A DNA stretch of 34,542 nucleotides. It comes from Opitutaceae bacterium. GTDB lineage: Bacteria; Verrucomicrobiota; Verrucomicrobiia; Opitutales; Opitutaceae. Below the pieces are notes generated by a model. That model saw nothing but the letters and a program-made list of their open reading frames with translations. It was not told where the DNA came from and did not search any database. Shown here in pieces: positions 1 to 7,569 of the stretch. The translations under genes were made by a program, and so were the position numbers. The stretch covers positions 1-34,542 of the forward strand of contig JANJTQ010000155.1 of assembly GCA_024711005.1 (NCBI GenBank), written 5' to 3'. Numbering within the stretch: the first letter of the stretch is position 1; the number at the start of each line of letters is the position of its first letter.

Positions 1-1521
1 ACCGCGCTCGGTTCCATGCCCGGCAATCTGGATCTCTTCAAGATGCTCCCCATGATCGACGAACGCTGTGCGTTGCTCATGGAGGAGTTCGCCGAAGAAT
101 TCCTCACCCACGTCAACCCCTACACCGGCCTCGCCTATGGCAACGACCCCCAGGTGATCTCGTTGGAGTTCATGAACGAGCACTCCTCCGAATACGCCAT
201 CGTCGCGGGCAACAAATTTCAAAGCACCTCGTATCCGGCGGTCTCCTACTGGACCACCGCCCTGCAAAACCAGTGGAACGCCTATGCCACCGCGCATGGC
301 GTTGCGACCTGCGACATCTATGCCCCGTCCACCACGGCGCAGAAGCTCGCGCGCGGCGATTTTCTGCGCGGCCTCGATGCGGCGTATTTCAACCGCATGA
401 AAAGCCACGTGAACGGACTCAGCTGCCAGAAACCCGTCATGCTCTCCAATCTCTGGCGCGGAGAAGCCTTTCAAAAACAGCAGGAGCAGCTCTCCGACCT
501 CATCGAAGACCACTCTTACGGCGACCCGTTTGTCCCTCGGGCCGCGGATGATATCTTCAACATGACCAGCCGCTCCACCCCGACGGGCAAGCCTTACATT
601 ATCGGCGAACTGAATCAGTCCACCAACACGTCATCCATCACCGCCAACTCCCGCTACCGGACCACGCTTCCGGTGGCGGCGGCCGTTTATGGGACCTTCA
701 ACGACTGGAGCGGAGTCGTTTGGTACGCCTGGTCGCATGGCGACTCCAAAACCGGCTCCGACGGCTGGGCGACCGTCGAAGAACGCACGCCCGCCTCCAC
801 CTCCGACCGCATCGGCCAGATCCAATGCGACGGCATGATGCTCGATCACATGCGCACCACCGGAATCATTTTTCGCCGCGGCCTCGTCATTCCCAGTTAC
901 TCCCCGAAAACCCTTTACGCCGACGATCCCCTGGGCACCACCGGCTACACCGGCCTGATGTCGCCCAAATACCAGTTCGTGCCCGGCTGGCAGTCGGTTC
1001 ACGCGATCCGCCGCGCCTTCGGCACCGTGCCCTCATCGCAGCCGACCGCCTTTTGGATGACCACCACTCCGGTCAGCCCGCTCGTCTCGGACACCGGTCA
1101 GATCAGCAAGGACACCGTGCGTCAGCAGCTCACGCTCAGCACCGCGCATGCCGAGGCCTTCAGCGGAAACGTCGACACGCTCGCACCGGCCGGCCTGACC
1201 CGCATCGGCTTGGTGAGCACCAGCGGTTTCGCCACCGTCGTGCTCACGGCCGACGACGGAAAGCCTCTTTCGTCCAGCGCGGAGCTCGTCATCAGCCGCA
1301 CCTACCTCGACAGCTCCGGAGTCGAACGCGTCAATCAGTCGACCACGGTCGCCGGTCTGAAGGCTCCGGCTTACAACTTTGTGTGGCACTTCAAGACGAC
1401 CCGTCCCCGCGGTGGCCCCGGCACCTATCAAGTCCTCACCCCCTCCGGCGGCGTGCTCACGCTCCCCTCGACCGATTGGCACGAGGGCGAACTCAAATAC
1501 GCGCAACTTGGAACGCTCTGA
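1..1521 (+). CDS. Secreted clan GH-A (GH5-like) glycosidase, 5'-truncated by the window
   Basis: The reading frame is open from base 1, so the N-terminus and any signal peptide lie outside the window; 506 residues are visible. The protein is a clear paralogue of the complete enzyme at 4076-6052: both share the stretches INxMLPxIDER-like, LTHVNP.TGL, DPQVIS and HMRTTG.IFRRGL. The probable acid/base glutamate is in MNEH (visible residue 60) and the probable nucleophile in IGELNQ (visible residue 203), the two-glutamate arrangement expected for retaining clan GH-A glycosidases. After the barrel there is a C-terminal beta-rich part ending in TRPRGGPGTY and WHEGEL, matching the paralogue. Substrate is not readable from the sequence. 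It is the only rightward gene in the first 8 kb and ends next to palindromes. Exact GH family is an inference; a GH39-like or unclassified 'cellulase family' assignment is also possible. Confidence 0.82.
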   Translation, partial: TALGSMPGNLDLFKMLPMIDERCALLMEEFAEEFLTHVNPYTGLAYGNDPQVISLEFMNEHSSEYAIVAGNKFQSTSYPAVSYWTTALQNQWNAYATAHGVATCDIYAPSTTAQKLARGDFLRGLDAAYFNRMKSHVNGLSCQKPVMLSNLWRGEAFQKQQEQLSDLIEDHSYGDPFVPRAADDIFNMTSRSTPTGKPYIIGELNQSTNTSSITANSRYRTTLPVAAAVYGTFNDWSGVVWYAWSHGDSKTGSDGWATVEERTPASTSDRIGQIQCDGMMLDHMRTTGIIFRRGLVIPSYSPKTLYADDPLGTTGYTGLMSPKYQFVPGWQSVHAIRRAFGTVPSSQPTAFWMTTTPVSPLVSDTGQISKDTVRQQLTLSTAHAEAFSGNVDTLAPAGLTRIGLVSTSGFATVVLTADDGKPLSSSAELVISRTYLDSSGVERVNQSTTVAGLKAPAYNFVWHFKTTRPRGGPGTYQVLTPSGGVLTLPSTDWHEGELKYAQLGTL

Positions 1522-1576
1522 CGACCACCCCAACCGTCGAAAGCCTCGAATCGATCCTCCGTAAAATTCCGCATTC

Positions 1577-1616
1577 GGTGCACAAGTATGTTCCGGCCGG
1601 AACACACTTGTGCACC
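1577..1616. repeat. 40-bp palindrome, copy 1
   Basis: Two 20-bp arms meet without a loop at a GGCC centre (core GTTCCGGCCGGAAC). The arms match at 19 of 20 positions. The outer arm reads GGTGCACAAGTATGTTCCGG. It lies 55 bp past the stop of the glycosidase gene. No T-run follows on either strand, so it is not a canonical intrinsic terminator. Confidence 0.9.
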
Positions 1617-1754
1617 AGCTCGATCAACGTACACGCCTGAAATCGGCGAAAGTTCTCCAAACGATCACTCGGTCGCCCTCGGTTCGGAACGGCGGAAGAT
1701 CGTGCAACGCCTCCACTCGGCACGTGGCATCAATTCCCTACGTTAAATCGCGGC

Positions 1755-1798
1755 GTGATGCACAACTATGTTCCGGCCGGAACATAGTTGTGCATCAC
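1755..1798. repeat. 44-bp perfect palindrome, copy 2
   Basis: All 22 bases of one arm pair with the other. Compared with the other copies, the outer AAGTATG is changed to AACTATG and the opposite arm carries the complementary change (CATAGTT), so the dyad is preserved. It begins 5 bp beyond the stop codon of the leftward PaaX-like gene. It could be an operator, a cruciform-forming site or a transcript-end hairpin; no T-run follows. Confidence 0.93.
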
Positions 1799-1803
1799 CC
1801 GAA

Positions 1804-2595
1804 TCACTGCGTCCGTCTCAGGTCGGCGGCCAGCGTGCACAGCAGGTCGATGCGCTGAGACCAGCATTTTCGCCCTGCGTAGCCGGCCGGCAGCAATGGC
1901 TCCGGCAAAAACGGATCGGCCTCCACCGCAGAAGCCCAGGCCAAACGCTCGCGCTGCGCCCAATGCCTCACCGCCTTCCATGTCGTCTCGCCTCCCGACC
2001 GAATACGTGGAGCCTGTCCCGCCACCTTTGCCCAGGCATCGTAGCGTTGCTGCACCGCGCCGAAGGCCCACGCTCCGCTCACCAGGTCCTGATCCGACTC
2101 GCCTCCCGCCGGTCTACCCTCAAAGAGCGTCAACGACTCAACGTCGACGCGTGCCCCGGCAAACTTCCCTGCGTGAACATCAAACGAGTCAGGCGATAAC
2201 CATACACTGTTCTGGAGGTAACCGAATTTCAGGTCCTTGAGCACCCGCCTTAGTTTCACCCGTTGCCTGTTCAGGTTCTCCGGCAGGTCAAACATCACCA
2301 ACCGCCACCGCCCGTCCCAAGGACGCCCCCACGCCGCCACCGGATCAACGCCGCCCAGCGCGACAATCCTGCCGGTTTCCGTGAGCTTGCAGACACGTTC
2401 GTCCGGGGCCGTTTCCTTATCGGCCGCCTGCCTTTCGAGAAACTGTTCGCGCTCCAGAATCTGCAGACGGCGCCCCAAGCCGTTCCGAAACGCCCATTGC
2501 TCGAACGAGCCGGTCATGTTGCTCAACGTGGGACGCATCAGCGTGTCCGCGCTCCACATCAAAAAATAGAGAAACTCCTCCGTGCTGGCTTTCAT
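1804..2595 (-). CDS. PaaX-like transcriptional regulator
   Basis: A 263-residue protein matching the PaaX layout. An N-terminal winged helix (about residues 10-70) is followed by a Cas2-like central domain with WRLVMFDLPE, a run of R..RV.LRRVLK and the signature FGYLQNSVWLSP, then a C-terminal PaaX_C-like part with DPFLPEPLLPAGYAG. The known PaaX represses phenylacetate catabolism genes and is released by phenylacetyl-CoA, but many distant family members have no known ligand, and no phenylacetate genes are visible here. The start at MKASTEEF is chosen because upstream in-frame codons run through the palindrome at 2626-2669 and because the same MKAST start is conserved in the duplicated fragment at 2858. 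Palindromes of one family flank both ends of the gene, suggesting autoregulation or a DNA-level role. No good ribosome binding site is seen. Confidence 0.85.
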   Translation of the reverse strand: MKASTEEFLYFLMWSADTLMRPTLSNMTGSFEQWAFRNGLGRRLQILEREQFLERQAADKETAPDERVCKLTETGRIVALGGVDPVAAWGRPWDGRWRLVMFDLPENLNRQRVKLRRVLKDLKFGYLQNSVWLSPDSFDVHAGKFAGARVDVESLTLFEGRPAGGESDQDLVSGAWAFGAVQQRYDAWAKVAGQAPRIRSGGETTWKAVRHWAQRERLAWASAVEADPFLPEPLLPAGYAGRKCWSQRIDLLCTLAADLRRTQ

Positions 2596-2799
2596 GCGCC
2601 AAACCTGCCCTTCACCCAAAATGTGTCGATGCACAAGTATGTTCCGACCGGAACACACTTGTGCATCGAAATGGACGGATCGCAGATCGGTTCCAGCCCG
2701 ACGCTTTTGGTCCACGGCCGCCACCCCGCCTTCGCGCGCAGCGCCCAGCGGGTCGGACTCGGTTCTTCCTCAAGCGTGAAGGGTATTTCGCAGGAATGG
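2537..2799. repeat. Tandem duplication, unit A (263 bp)
   Basis: Approximate limits. This unit contains, on the minus strand, a relic of the 3' end of the oxidoreductase gene (bases about 2700-2790, reading LEEEPSPTRWALRAKAG), the palindrome at 2626-2669 and the real start of the PaaX-like gene. Its partner unit follows directly. Matching landmarks (CAT of the MKAST start at 2593 and 2856; GTCGATGCACAAG at 2625 and 2887) are 262-263 bp apart. Confidence 0.85.
2626..2669. repeat. 44-bp imperfect palindrome, copy 3
   Basis: Two 22-bp arms (TCGATGCACAAGTATGTTCC-type) pair at 20 of 22 positions. It lies 31-74 bp upstream of the PaaX-like start codon, where an operator or promoter element would be expected. 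Confidence 0.9.
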
Positions 2800-3062
2800 A
2801 TCAGTTTGTCCGCGCCCCACCTCAGGAAATAGACGAACTTCCCTGTGCTGGCTTTCATGTGCCAAGCCTGCCCTCCACCGAAATCTGTCGATGCACAAGT
2901 GTGTTCCGACCGGAACACTCTTGTGCATCGACGGGATGGATCCCAGATCGGGGCCGTCCCGACGCTTTTAGTCCACGACCGCCACACCCGCCTTTGCGCG
3001 CAGCGCCCAGCGGGTCGGACTCAGCTCTTCCTCCAACGAGAGGGGCATTTCGACCGAACCGG
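2800..3062. repeat. Tandem duplication, unit B (263 bp)
   Basis: Approximate limits. It contains the functional 3' end of the oxidoreductase gene (LSLEEELSPTRWALRAKAG), the palindrome at 2888-2931 and a dead copy of the PaaX-like start (minus strand from 2858, reading MKASTGKFVYFLRWGADKL) that runs directly into unit A's oxidoreductase relic. The copies have diverged to roughly three-quarters identity by eye, so the event is not recent. Confidence 0.85.
2888..2931. repeat. 44-bp imperfect palindrome, copy 4
   Basis: Arms pair at 20 of 22 positions around CCGACCGG. It stands between the oxidoreductase stop (2968, minus strand) and the dead PaaX-like start copy at 2858, the same relative position as copy 3 in unit A. 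Confidence 0.9.
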
Positions 3063-3984
3063 TCAGCAGTCCTAAATACGCATCCAAATAAGCGATACCG
3101 GGACCGTTCGGGATCAGTGGTCCGTGGTCGGTCCCTCCGATCGCGAGCCGCGTATGCGCGCCGCCTTGCGTCGATTCCACCATGCCGCGCTCACCCAGGA
3201 TTCGCAGCGTCTCGTAGCCCCACACGCCCGTGCCACCTGGGTTCAGATAGTTGGCGGTGATCGACGCAAGTCCACCGCCTTCAAGTTCCATCATCAGGCA
3301 GGCCGCCATTCGCAATCCACCGTCGCCCGACGGGTTGCCCGCCGTGGTTTCCAGGGCCCGCACCGAGCATATCCGCACGTCGGCGACATGCTCGACGAAC
3401 CGCACCGCATGCACCCCGCATTGCAGGAGAAGCCCGCCGTCCACCTCCTCGTCGCGCGGGCGCCAGTTTTTAAACGGATAAGATTTTTCCGCGATAACCT
3501 GCACCACCCGGCCGATTTTCCCCGAGCGCACCACCTCGCGCATCGTAAAATAGGGTTGTTCAAAAGCCGTCCCCGCCATCTCTCGGAAATGGCGGCCGGT
3601 CTCCCTGGCAACGGCCAGAATTTCGTCCAACTCGACCTCGCTCAACGCACACGGCTTCTCCGCATACACATGCCGCCCGGCCCGCAACGCGCGAATCGCA
3701 TGCGCAGCCTGCTCGCGACGCCGCGGCGAACACAACACCACCAAATCGACACGCGGGTCCCGCAGCAACGTAGTGAGATCCGAATACTCCTTCACCTCGG
3801 AGCAGCCGCGCAGCGGAAGCGGCAGCTTGCCACGCGGAAACTCCGCGATAGCAACCAGGCGCGCCAGCGGGTGATCCACCAGACACTCGTGAACCTGATG
3901 CCCGTTGTCGCCATACAGGGCGACGCCGAGACGGCGTTTCGTGGCGATATGAGTGCCGTCCGGCGGCGAGCTAAGGTCGGTCAT
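2968..3984 (-). CDS. Gfo/Idh/MocA-family oxidoreductase
   Basis: The 338-residue length is typical of this NAD(P)-dependent sugar/inositol dehydrogenase family. An N-terminal Rossmann region (GVALYGDNGHQ, then ARLVAIAEF) lacks the classic GxGxxG spacing, which is unusual. VDLVVLCSP and HVYAEKPCALS follow; EKP carries the conserved lysine. The second alpha/beta domain has GKIGRVVQV and GLLLQCGVHAVRF, a variant of the G.l.D.G.H motif. The substrate is unknown, probably a sugar or polyol released by neighbouring glycosidases. The start ATG has only A-rich sequence ahead of it. The last 25 codons are partly repeated downstream in the 263-bp duplication. It is leftward, 91 bp after the glycosidase gene and separated from it by a REP-like element. 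Confidence 0.88.
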   Translation of the reverse strand: MTDLSSPPDGTHIATKRRLGVALYGDNGHQVHECLVDHPLARLVAIAEFPRGKLPLPLRGCSEVKEYSDLTTLLRDPRVDLVVLCSPRRREQAAHAIRALRAGRHVYAEKPCALSEVELDEILAVARETGRHFREMAGTAFEQPYFTMREVVRSGKIGRVVQVIAEKSYPFKNWRPRDEEVDGGLLLQCGVHAVRFVEHVADVRICSVRALETTAGNPSGDGGLRMAACLMMELEGGGLASITANYLNPGGTGVWGYETLRILGERGMVESTQGGAHTRLAIGGTDHGPLIPNGPGIAYLDAYLGLLTGSVEMPLSLEEELSPTRWALRAKAGVAVVD

Positions 3985-3998
3985 TTTTTGGTCAACGT

Positions 3999-4071
3999 GG
4001 TCCGGAGCTTCAGCCTGGACCGTGAAACGTCCACGATCGCAAGACTCCGATTCGGGCTAAAGCTCCGAACT
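3999..4071. repeat. REP-like inverted-repeat element, copy A
   Basis: Two arms, GGTCCGGAGCTTCAGCCTGG (3999-4018) and TTCGGGCTAAAGCTCCGAAC (4051-4070), face each other across a 32-bp middle. A second copy occurs at 12375-12452. It fills the gap between the stop of the glycosidase gene (4076) and the start of the oxidoreductase (3984). I see no transposase in the window; such elements are usually spread by a REP-associated tyrosine transposase elsewhere. Confidence 0.85.
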
Positions 4072-4075
4072 GCTC

Positions 4076-6052
4076 TCAGAGTTTTTGCACGCTCAGTTCA
4101 CCCTCGTGCCAACCGCCTGCTGGCAATGTCAGACGTCCGCCTTCGGCTGCCGTGACCGGAAGCTTTTTGCCGGCGTCGGCGCGGGGGCGCGTGATGGTGA
4201 ACGTCCACCCCTTTCCTTCGGGCGCGGGCGCGAGTCCTTGCAAGGTGATCCGCGAGGCGTCGGTCTCCTTGCCCGCCGCGTCCAACGCCGTACGGCTGAG
4301 AATAAGCCGTTCGGTTTGATCGAGTTCTTTTCCGTCATCCGTCACCGCGATCACGGTGGCGAATGCTGCTTCGCTCACGCCGAGGTGCTTTAAGCCGGCC
4401 GGAGCCTTGTCGTCGAGGAAGCCACTGAAGGCCTCGGTTTGCGGCGCGGTCACGGTGAGTTGGCGGCGTTCGACATCTTTCACGATTTCACCCGTGTCGG
4501 AAACGATCGGCGAGGGGGCCGGCGCGGTCATCCACGGCGCGGTCGCTTGATCGGCGGGCACCGAGCCATAGGAACGGCGAATCGCATGGACATTCACCCA
4601 GCCGGGCTGGGCGTCATATTTGCCACGCATGAGCGGATGGTAACCGGCGACTGCAAACGGCTCATCGGTCCAGACCGTCACGGGAGCCTTGCTCCGAGCC
4701 ACCAAACCGCGGCGAAAAATCATCCCGGTGGTGCGCATGTGATCGATCATCATGCCGTCGGAAACCATGCCGCCGATGTTGGAGGTGCGGCGCTCATAAC
4801 GAGCCCAGCCGTCTTCTCCCGTGCCGACGTCTTCGCCGTGCATCCAGGCAAACCACACGAGGCCGGTCCAGTTGTTGAACGAGCCGTAAGCGGCCGATGC
4901 GAGGGGCAACATCGTGCGGTGCGGCGACTGCTTGGCGATGTTATCACCGCCCTCGGACTGGTTGAGTTCGCCAATGAAAAAGGGTTTGTCCACGAGCGCG
5001 GTCCGGCCGGCCTTGGCCAGTCCATCCGCGACGCCGCGGGCGACGAGCGGGTCGATGTAGGCGTGATTTTCGATGAAGTCGGCCTGGCGCTCGTGCATCG
5101 CGAGGGTGTCGTCGCCTTGCCAGAGATTGGAGAACGTCATCGGCGCCTGACTGCCGGCGGCGCGGACCGCCGCTTTGATGCGTTTGAAGTAAGCCTCGTC
5201 CAACTCGGTGAGGAACTTCGCGCGCAACGCGATCACTTCGGGCGTGGACGGTTTGTAGAGATCGCCGGGTCCGATGGCGACCGAGGCGGCGGCGGCGTAA
5301 TCGTGCCAGCGTTTCTCGAAGCGGCTCTGCCAATAGTCGGGCAGGCGGTGCATGCAAATGATCGAGTATTGGAGGGCGTGCTCATTGACAACTTCCATGC
5401 TGATAACCTGCGGGTCCTCGGCGTAGGAGAGGCCGGTGTGCGGATTGACGTGCGTGAGGAGCTTGTGGACGAATTCCTCGTTCAAGAGCGCGGCACGTTC
5501 GTCGATCACCGGGAGAAGTTTCCGGATGTCGAAGCTCTTCTTCCAATGCCAGGTGTTGAGTTCGGCGACGGCGGCGGCCCAGCCCTCGTTGTCGGCCGCA
5601 TCAACCTTCAAGATGTCAGCGTCACCGGGTCGATAGGCGCGGGTGAAATGGGCGGAGAGCGCGAGATAGATACCGTGCTTGCGCAAAGCGGCGTTGAGGT
5701 AGTCGAAACGATCAAGCGCGACCGGGTCGAACTCGCGCGAGGTGCCCTCGTAGGTCACCAACGCACCACTGACCATGTTGGGATTCCAGTCCTTGCTCGG
5801 ACGCAGGTTGTGATGCGGACGCACCAGATTGACGCCGAGGTCGGCGAGATTTTTCGCATAGGCGTCGGCGCGACCGTGATCCGGATAACTGGCGACCATG
5901 TTGACGCCCCAGAAGCGCACCGGTTTGCCGTCGGGCGCATGGTAGTCGGCTCCCTTGATCGTCAGCGGCACGATGGGATCGGACGCGCCGGGTGCGGCGG
6001 AAAGAGAGAGTGCGGAAACCGCGAAAAGGGCGAAAGAGACGACGCGAGACAT
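4076..6052 (-). CDS. Secreted clan GH-A (GH5-like) glycosidase
   Basis: A protein of 658 residues with a signal peptide (VVSFALFAVSALSLSAAPG), so probably exported. The (beta/alpha)8 domain starts with KPVRFWGVNMV and has NLADLGVNLVRPHHN, both typical of GH5/GH-A enzymes. Probable acid/base is E224 in VVNEH and probable nucleophile E362 in FIGELNQ; HAY (before the second glutamate) may form part of the active site. A beta-rich C-terminal region ends with ITRPRADAG and WHEGELS. It is a paralogue of the partial gene at 1-1521. The start was placed at MSRVVSF; an in-frame ATG at 6082 adds ten residues (PPLPTRFAP) and cannot be excluded. It lies 101 bp after the CBM-like gene and may be co-transcribed with it. 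Substrate not determined. Confidence 0.88.
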   Translation of the reverse strand: MSRVVSFALFAVSALSLSAAPGASDPIVPLTIKGADYHAPDGKPVRFWGVNMVASYPDHGRADAYAKNLADLGVNLVRPHHNLRPSKDWNPNMVSGALVTYEGTSREFDPVALDRFDYLNAALRKHGIYLALSAHFTRAYRPGDADILKVDAADNEGWAAAVAELNTWHWKKSFDIRKLLPVIDERAALLNEEFVHKLLTHVNPHTGLSYAEDPQVISMEVVNEHALQYSIICMHRLPDYWQSRFEKRWHDYAAAASVAIGPGDLYKPSTPEVIALRAKFLTELDEAYFKRIKAAVRAAGSQAPMTFSNLWQGDDTLAMHERQADFIENHAYIDPLVARGVADGLAKAGRTALVDKPFFIGELNQSEGGDNIAKQSPHRTMLPLASAAYGSFNNWTGLVWFAWMHGEDVGTGEDGWARYERRTSNIGGMVSDGMMIDHMRTTGMIFRRGLVARSKAPVTVWTDEPFAVAGYHPLMRGKYDAQPGWVNVHAIRRSYGSVPADQATAPWMTAPAPSPIVSDTGEIVKDVERRQLTVTAPQTEAFSGFLDDKAPAGLKHLGVSEAAFATVIAVTDDGKELDQTERLILSRTALDAAGKETDASRITLQGLAPAPEGKGWTFTITRPRADAGKKLPVTAAEGGRLTLPAGGWHEGELSVQKL

Positions 6053-6153
6053 GGGGGCGAAACGGGTTGGAAGTGGAGGCATCGGGGCACGAAACGAGAA
6101 CGCGGTCGTGTTTCCACGACCGCGAACGCGGATTCGGACCTGTTTGGCTGGAA

Positions 6154-6744
6154 TTACTTTCCGGCAGGAGCCGCGGTTTCAGCGTCGATGGTCGCGACGG
6201 AGAATACCTCGACGTTGTAGACGCCGGGCTGACGGCCTTCGGTCTGCCAGCTGCCGAGGCCCTTCTCAAAGCGGCCATCGGCAAGGAGGTTGTCCTTGGG
6301 ACGATCACGGCCGGCGAGTTGGATGGCGGCGTCGGCGATGTAGATCTTCACGGCGTCCGCATTGCCAAAGCCGAAGGTCAGCCGCGACTTGTTGGGAATG
6401 GCCTTGGCCCCGCTGAACGGGAGCTGGTAGCGCTGCCACTGGGGGCCGATTTCGATGTTTTCGCGCAGGCCGAAAAACGCCCAGGGCGGCGCACCGTTTT
6501 TGGTCGAGATCGAGAGCCGGGTTGGCGCGGAGGCCTTGGCCCAGAACGTGACGATGTAGTTTTCGGTGGGATCGACGTTGACGTCGTTCTGGTAGAGCTG
6601 GTGCTTCCAAGGCTTCTCGGGTTCCTCGATCTGACGATCGAGACGCGCGGCATTGCCGGTCGGAGCGGTCTGGGCGAACGCGCCCGTCGCGGCGAACAGC
6701 GCCACGGATACCGAAAGGAGAAAAGGACGGAGTAGTTTATTCAT
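6154..6744 (-). CDS. Secreted CBM4/9-like carbohydrate-binding protein
   Basis: A 196-residue protein with a signal peptide (PFLLSVSVALFAATGAFAQ, cleavage likely after AFA). The mature part looks like a single jelly-roll of the CenC/CBM4-9 type: YIVTFWAKASAPTRLSIS, then WQRYQLPFSG and RLTFGFGNADAVKIYIADAAIQL, followed by NLLADGRFEKGLGSWQTEG, the usual opening of a second such module, which is cut short. No catalytic domain is present. It is expected to bind sugars or cell-surface glycans outside the cytoplasm. It sits between the PEP-CTERM protein (24 bp upstream) and the glycosidase, so a joint secreted module is likely. Family assignment rests on pattern, not on conserved catalytic residues. 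Confidence 0.7.
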   Translation of the reverse strand: MNKLLRPFLLSVSVALFAATGAFAQTAPTGNAARLDRQIEEPEKPWKHQLYQNDVNVDPTENYIVTFWAKASAPTRLSISTKNGAPPWAFFGLRENIEIGPQWQRYQLPFSGAKAIPNKSRLTFGFGNADAVKIYIADAAIQLAGRDRPKDNLLADGRFEKGLGSWQTEGRQPGVYNVEVFSVATIDAETAAPAGK

Positions 6745-6768
6745 AGGGACGAAAGTGCGAGTGACGGC

Positions 6769-7524
6769 TCAGGCAGAGCGACGGCGGCGGAGTACCGCGG
6801 CGAGGCCGACGGAGAAGGCACCGAGGAAAAACGCATACGTGCTGGGCTCGGGGATGGAAGCGACGTAATCGATCGTCAGCTTGGGCGTCTGCAGATTCGT
6901 GCGCAGTGGATTGTGGACGGCGGAGATGAAGGAATTGCTTCCGGAATCAGCGTAGACCGCGAAGCCGTAGCTGGTAGACGAACCATTCACCCAAGATTGA
7001 ACGATGCCGGTGACATCAAATGAAATGGTCGCCGATTGGGCGATGGTCGAACTCCAGCTCGTGCTGGTGGCCACCCCGGTATTGATCGCGGGCAGCGCCG
7101 TGAAAGTGCCGGTCGTCGCGGCCGAGGTCCACTCCTCGGTGATCGGCGCAACATACAAGGTCCCCGTCGTCGAGGATGCCTGGGCCAAGGTAAGCGTCAG
7201 AGTCGCGCTGCTGACGATGGAGCTCGATGAAATATATCCGACGCCAAGTGAAACGTCGGCGTCGTCGGCGAACCGGAACAAATCCGTGACGTTGTAGCCG
7301 GAAGCGGTGCTGTCACCCAGCCGGAAGGATGTGGCAGTACCGTTCCAGTTGGCGGTCGTGCCCGTCGTGCCACCGATACCGCCGACGGAGGCGTTGTAGC
7401 CGGCGTTGTTGTTTTGCAGCACCATGGTGTCAGCCTGCATGCTTGCGGGCAGCAACAGAGCGGCGATGGAGTACAGCGAGCAGAGTACAATGGCCCTGCG
7501 TAGGGAGGTGGTATTGGTCTTCAT
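6769..7524 (-). CDS. PEP-CTERM-sorted DNRLRE-type surface protein
   Basis: A 251-residue protein with an N-terminal signal peptide (ending LLLPASMQAD) and a C-terminal PEP-CTERM tail: PEPSTYAFFLGAFSVGLAAV followed by four arginines. Such tails are recognised and cut by exosortase, which is not in this window. The middle resembles DNRLRE domains: LFRFADD, SATLTLTL, TLYVAPITEEWTS, SFDVTGIVQSWVNG and LTIDYV. Known proteins of this type are secreted, glycosylated or matrix-bound; a specific role cannot be read. It lies 45 bp downstream of the GntR/LacI regulator and leads a leftward series with the CBM-like and glycosidase genes. Confidence 0.85.
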   Translation of the reverse strand: MKTNTTSLRRAIVLCSLYSIAALLLPASMQADTMVLQNNNAGYNASVGGIGGTTGTTANWNGTATSFRLGDSTASGYNVTDLFRFADDADVSLGVGYISSSSIVSSATLTLTLAQASSTTGTLYVAPITEEWTSAATTGTFTALPAINTGVATSTSWSSTIAQSATISFDVTGIVQSWVNGSSTSYGFAVYADSGSNSFISAVHNPLRTNLQTPKLTIDYVASIPEPSTYAFFLGAFSVGLAAVLRRRRSA

Positions 7525-7569
7525 ACAGATGTGGGGTCGATTGTTTAGGGAAGGGAAAGAATGGACGGC

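Noticed and set aside
1755-1798. Palindrome as the intrinsic terminator of the PaaX-like gene
   Set aside because: The position fits, but there is no T-run after it on the minus strand and no loop in the dyad.
1577-2931. Palindromes as SOS (LexA) boxes
   Set aside because: The TGTTC/GAACA half-sites resemble the Verrucomicrobiota LexA motif as I remember it, but the spacing here is six bases, not four, the dyads are far longer, and no SOS genes are adjacent.
1577-2931. CRISPR array
   Set aside because: Only four repeats with uneven spacing, gene-containing gaps and no cas genes. The Cas2-like fold is part of the PaaX-like regulator.
4439-6220. A 593-codon plus-strand open frame
   Set aside because: Antisense to the glycosidase whose catalytic motifs are clear.
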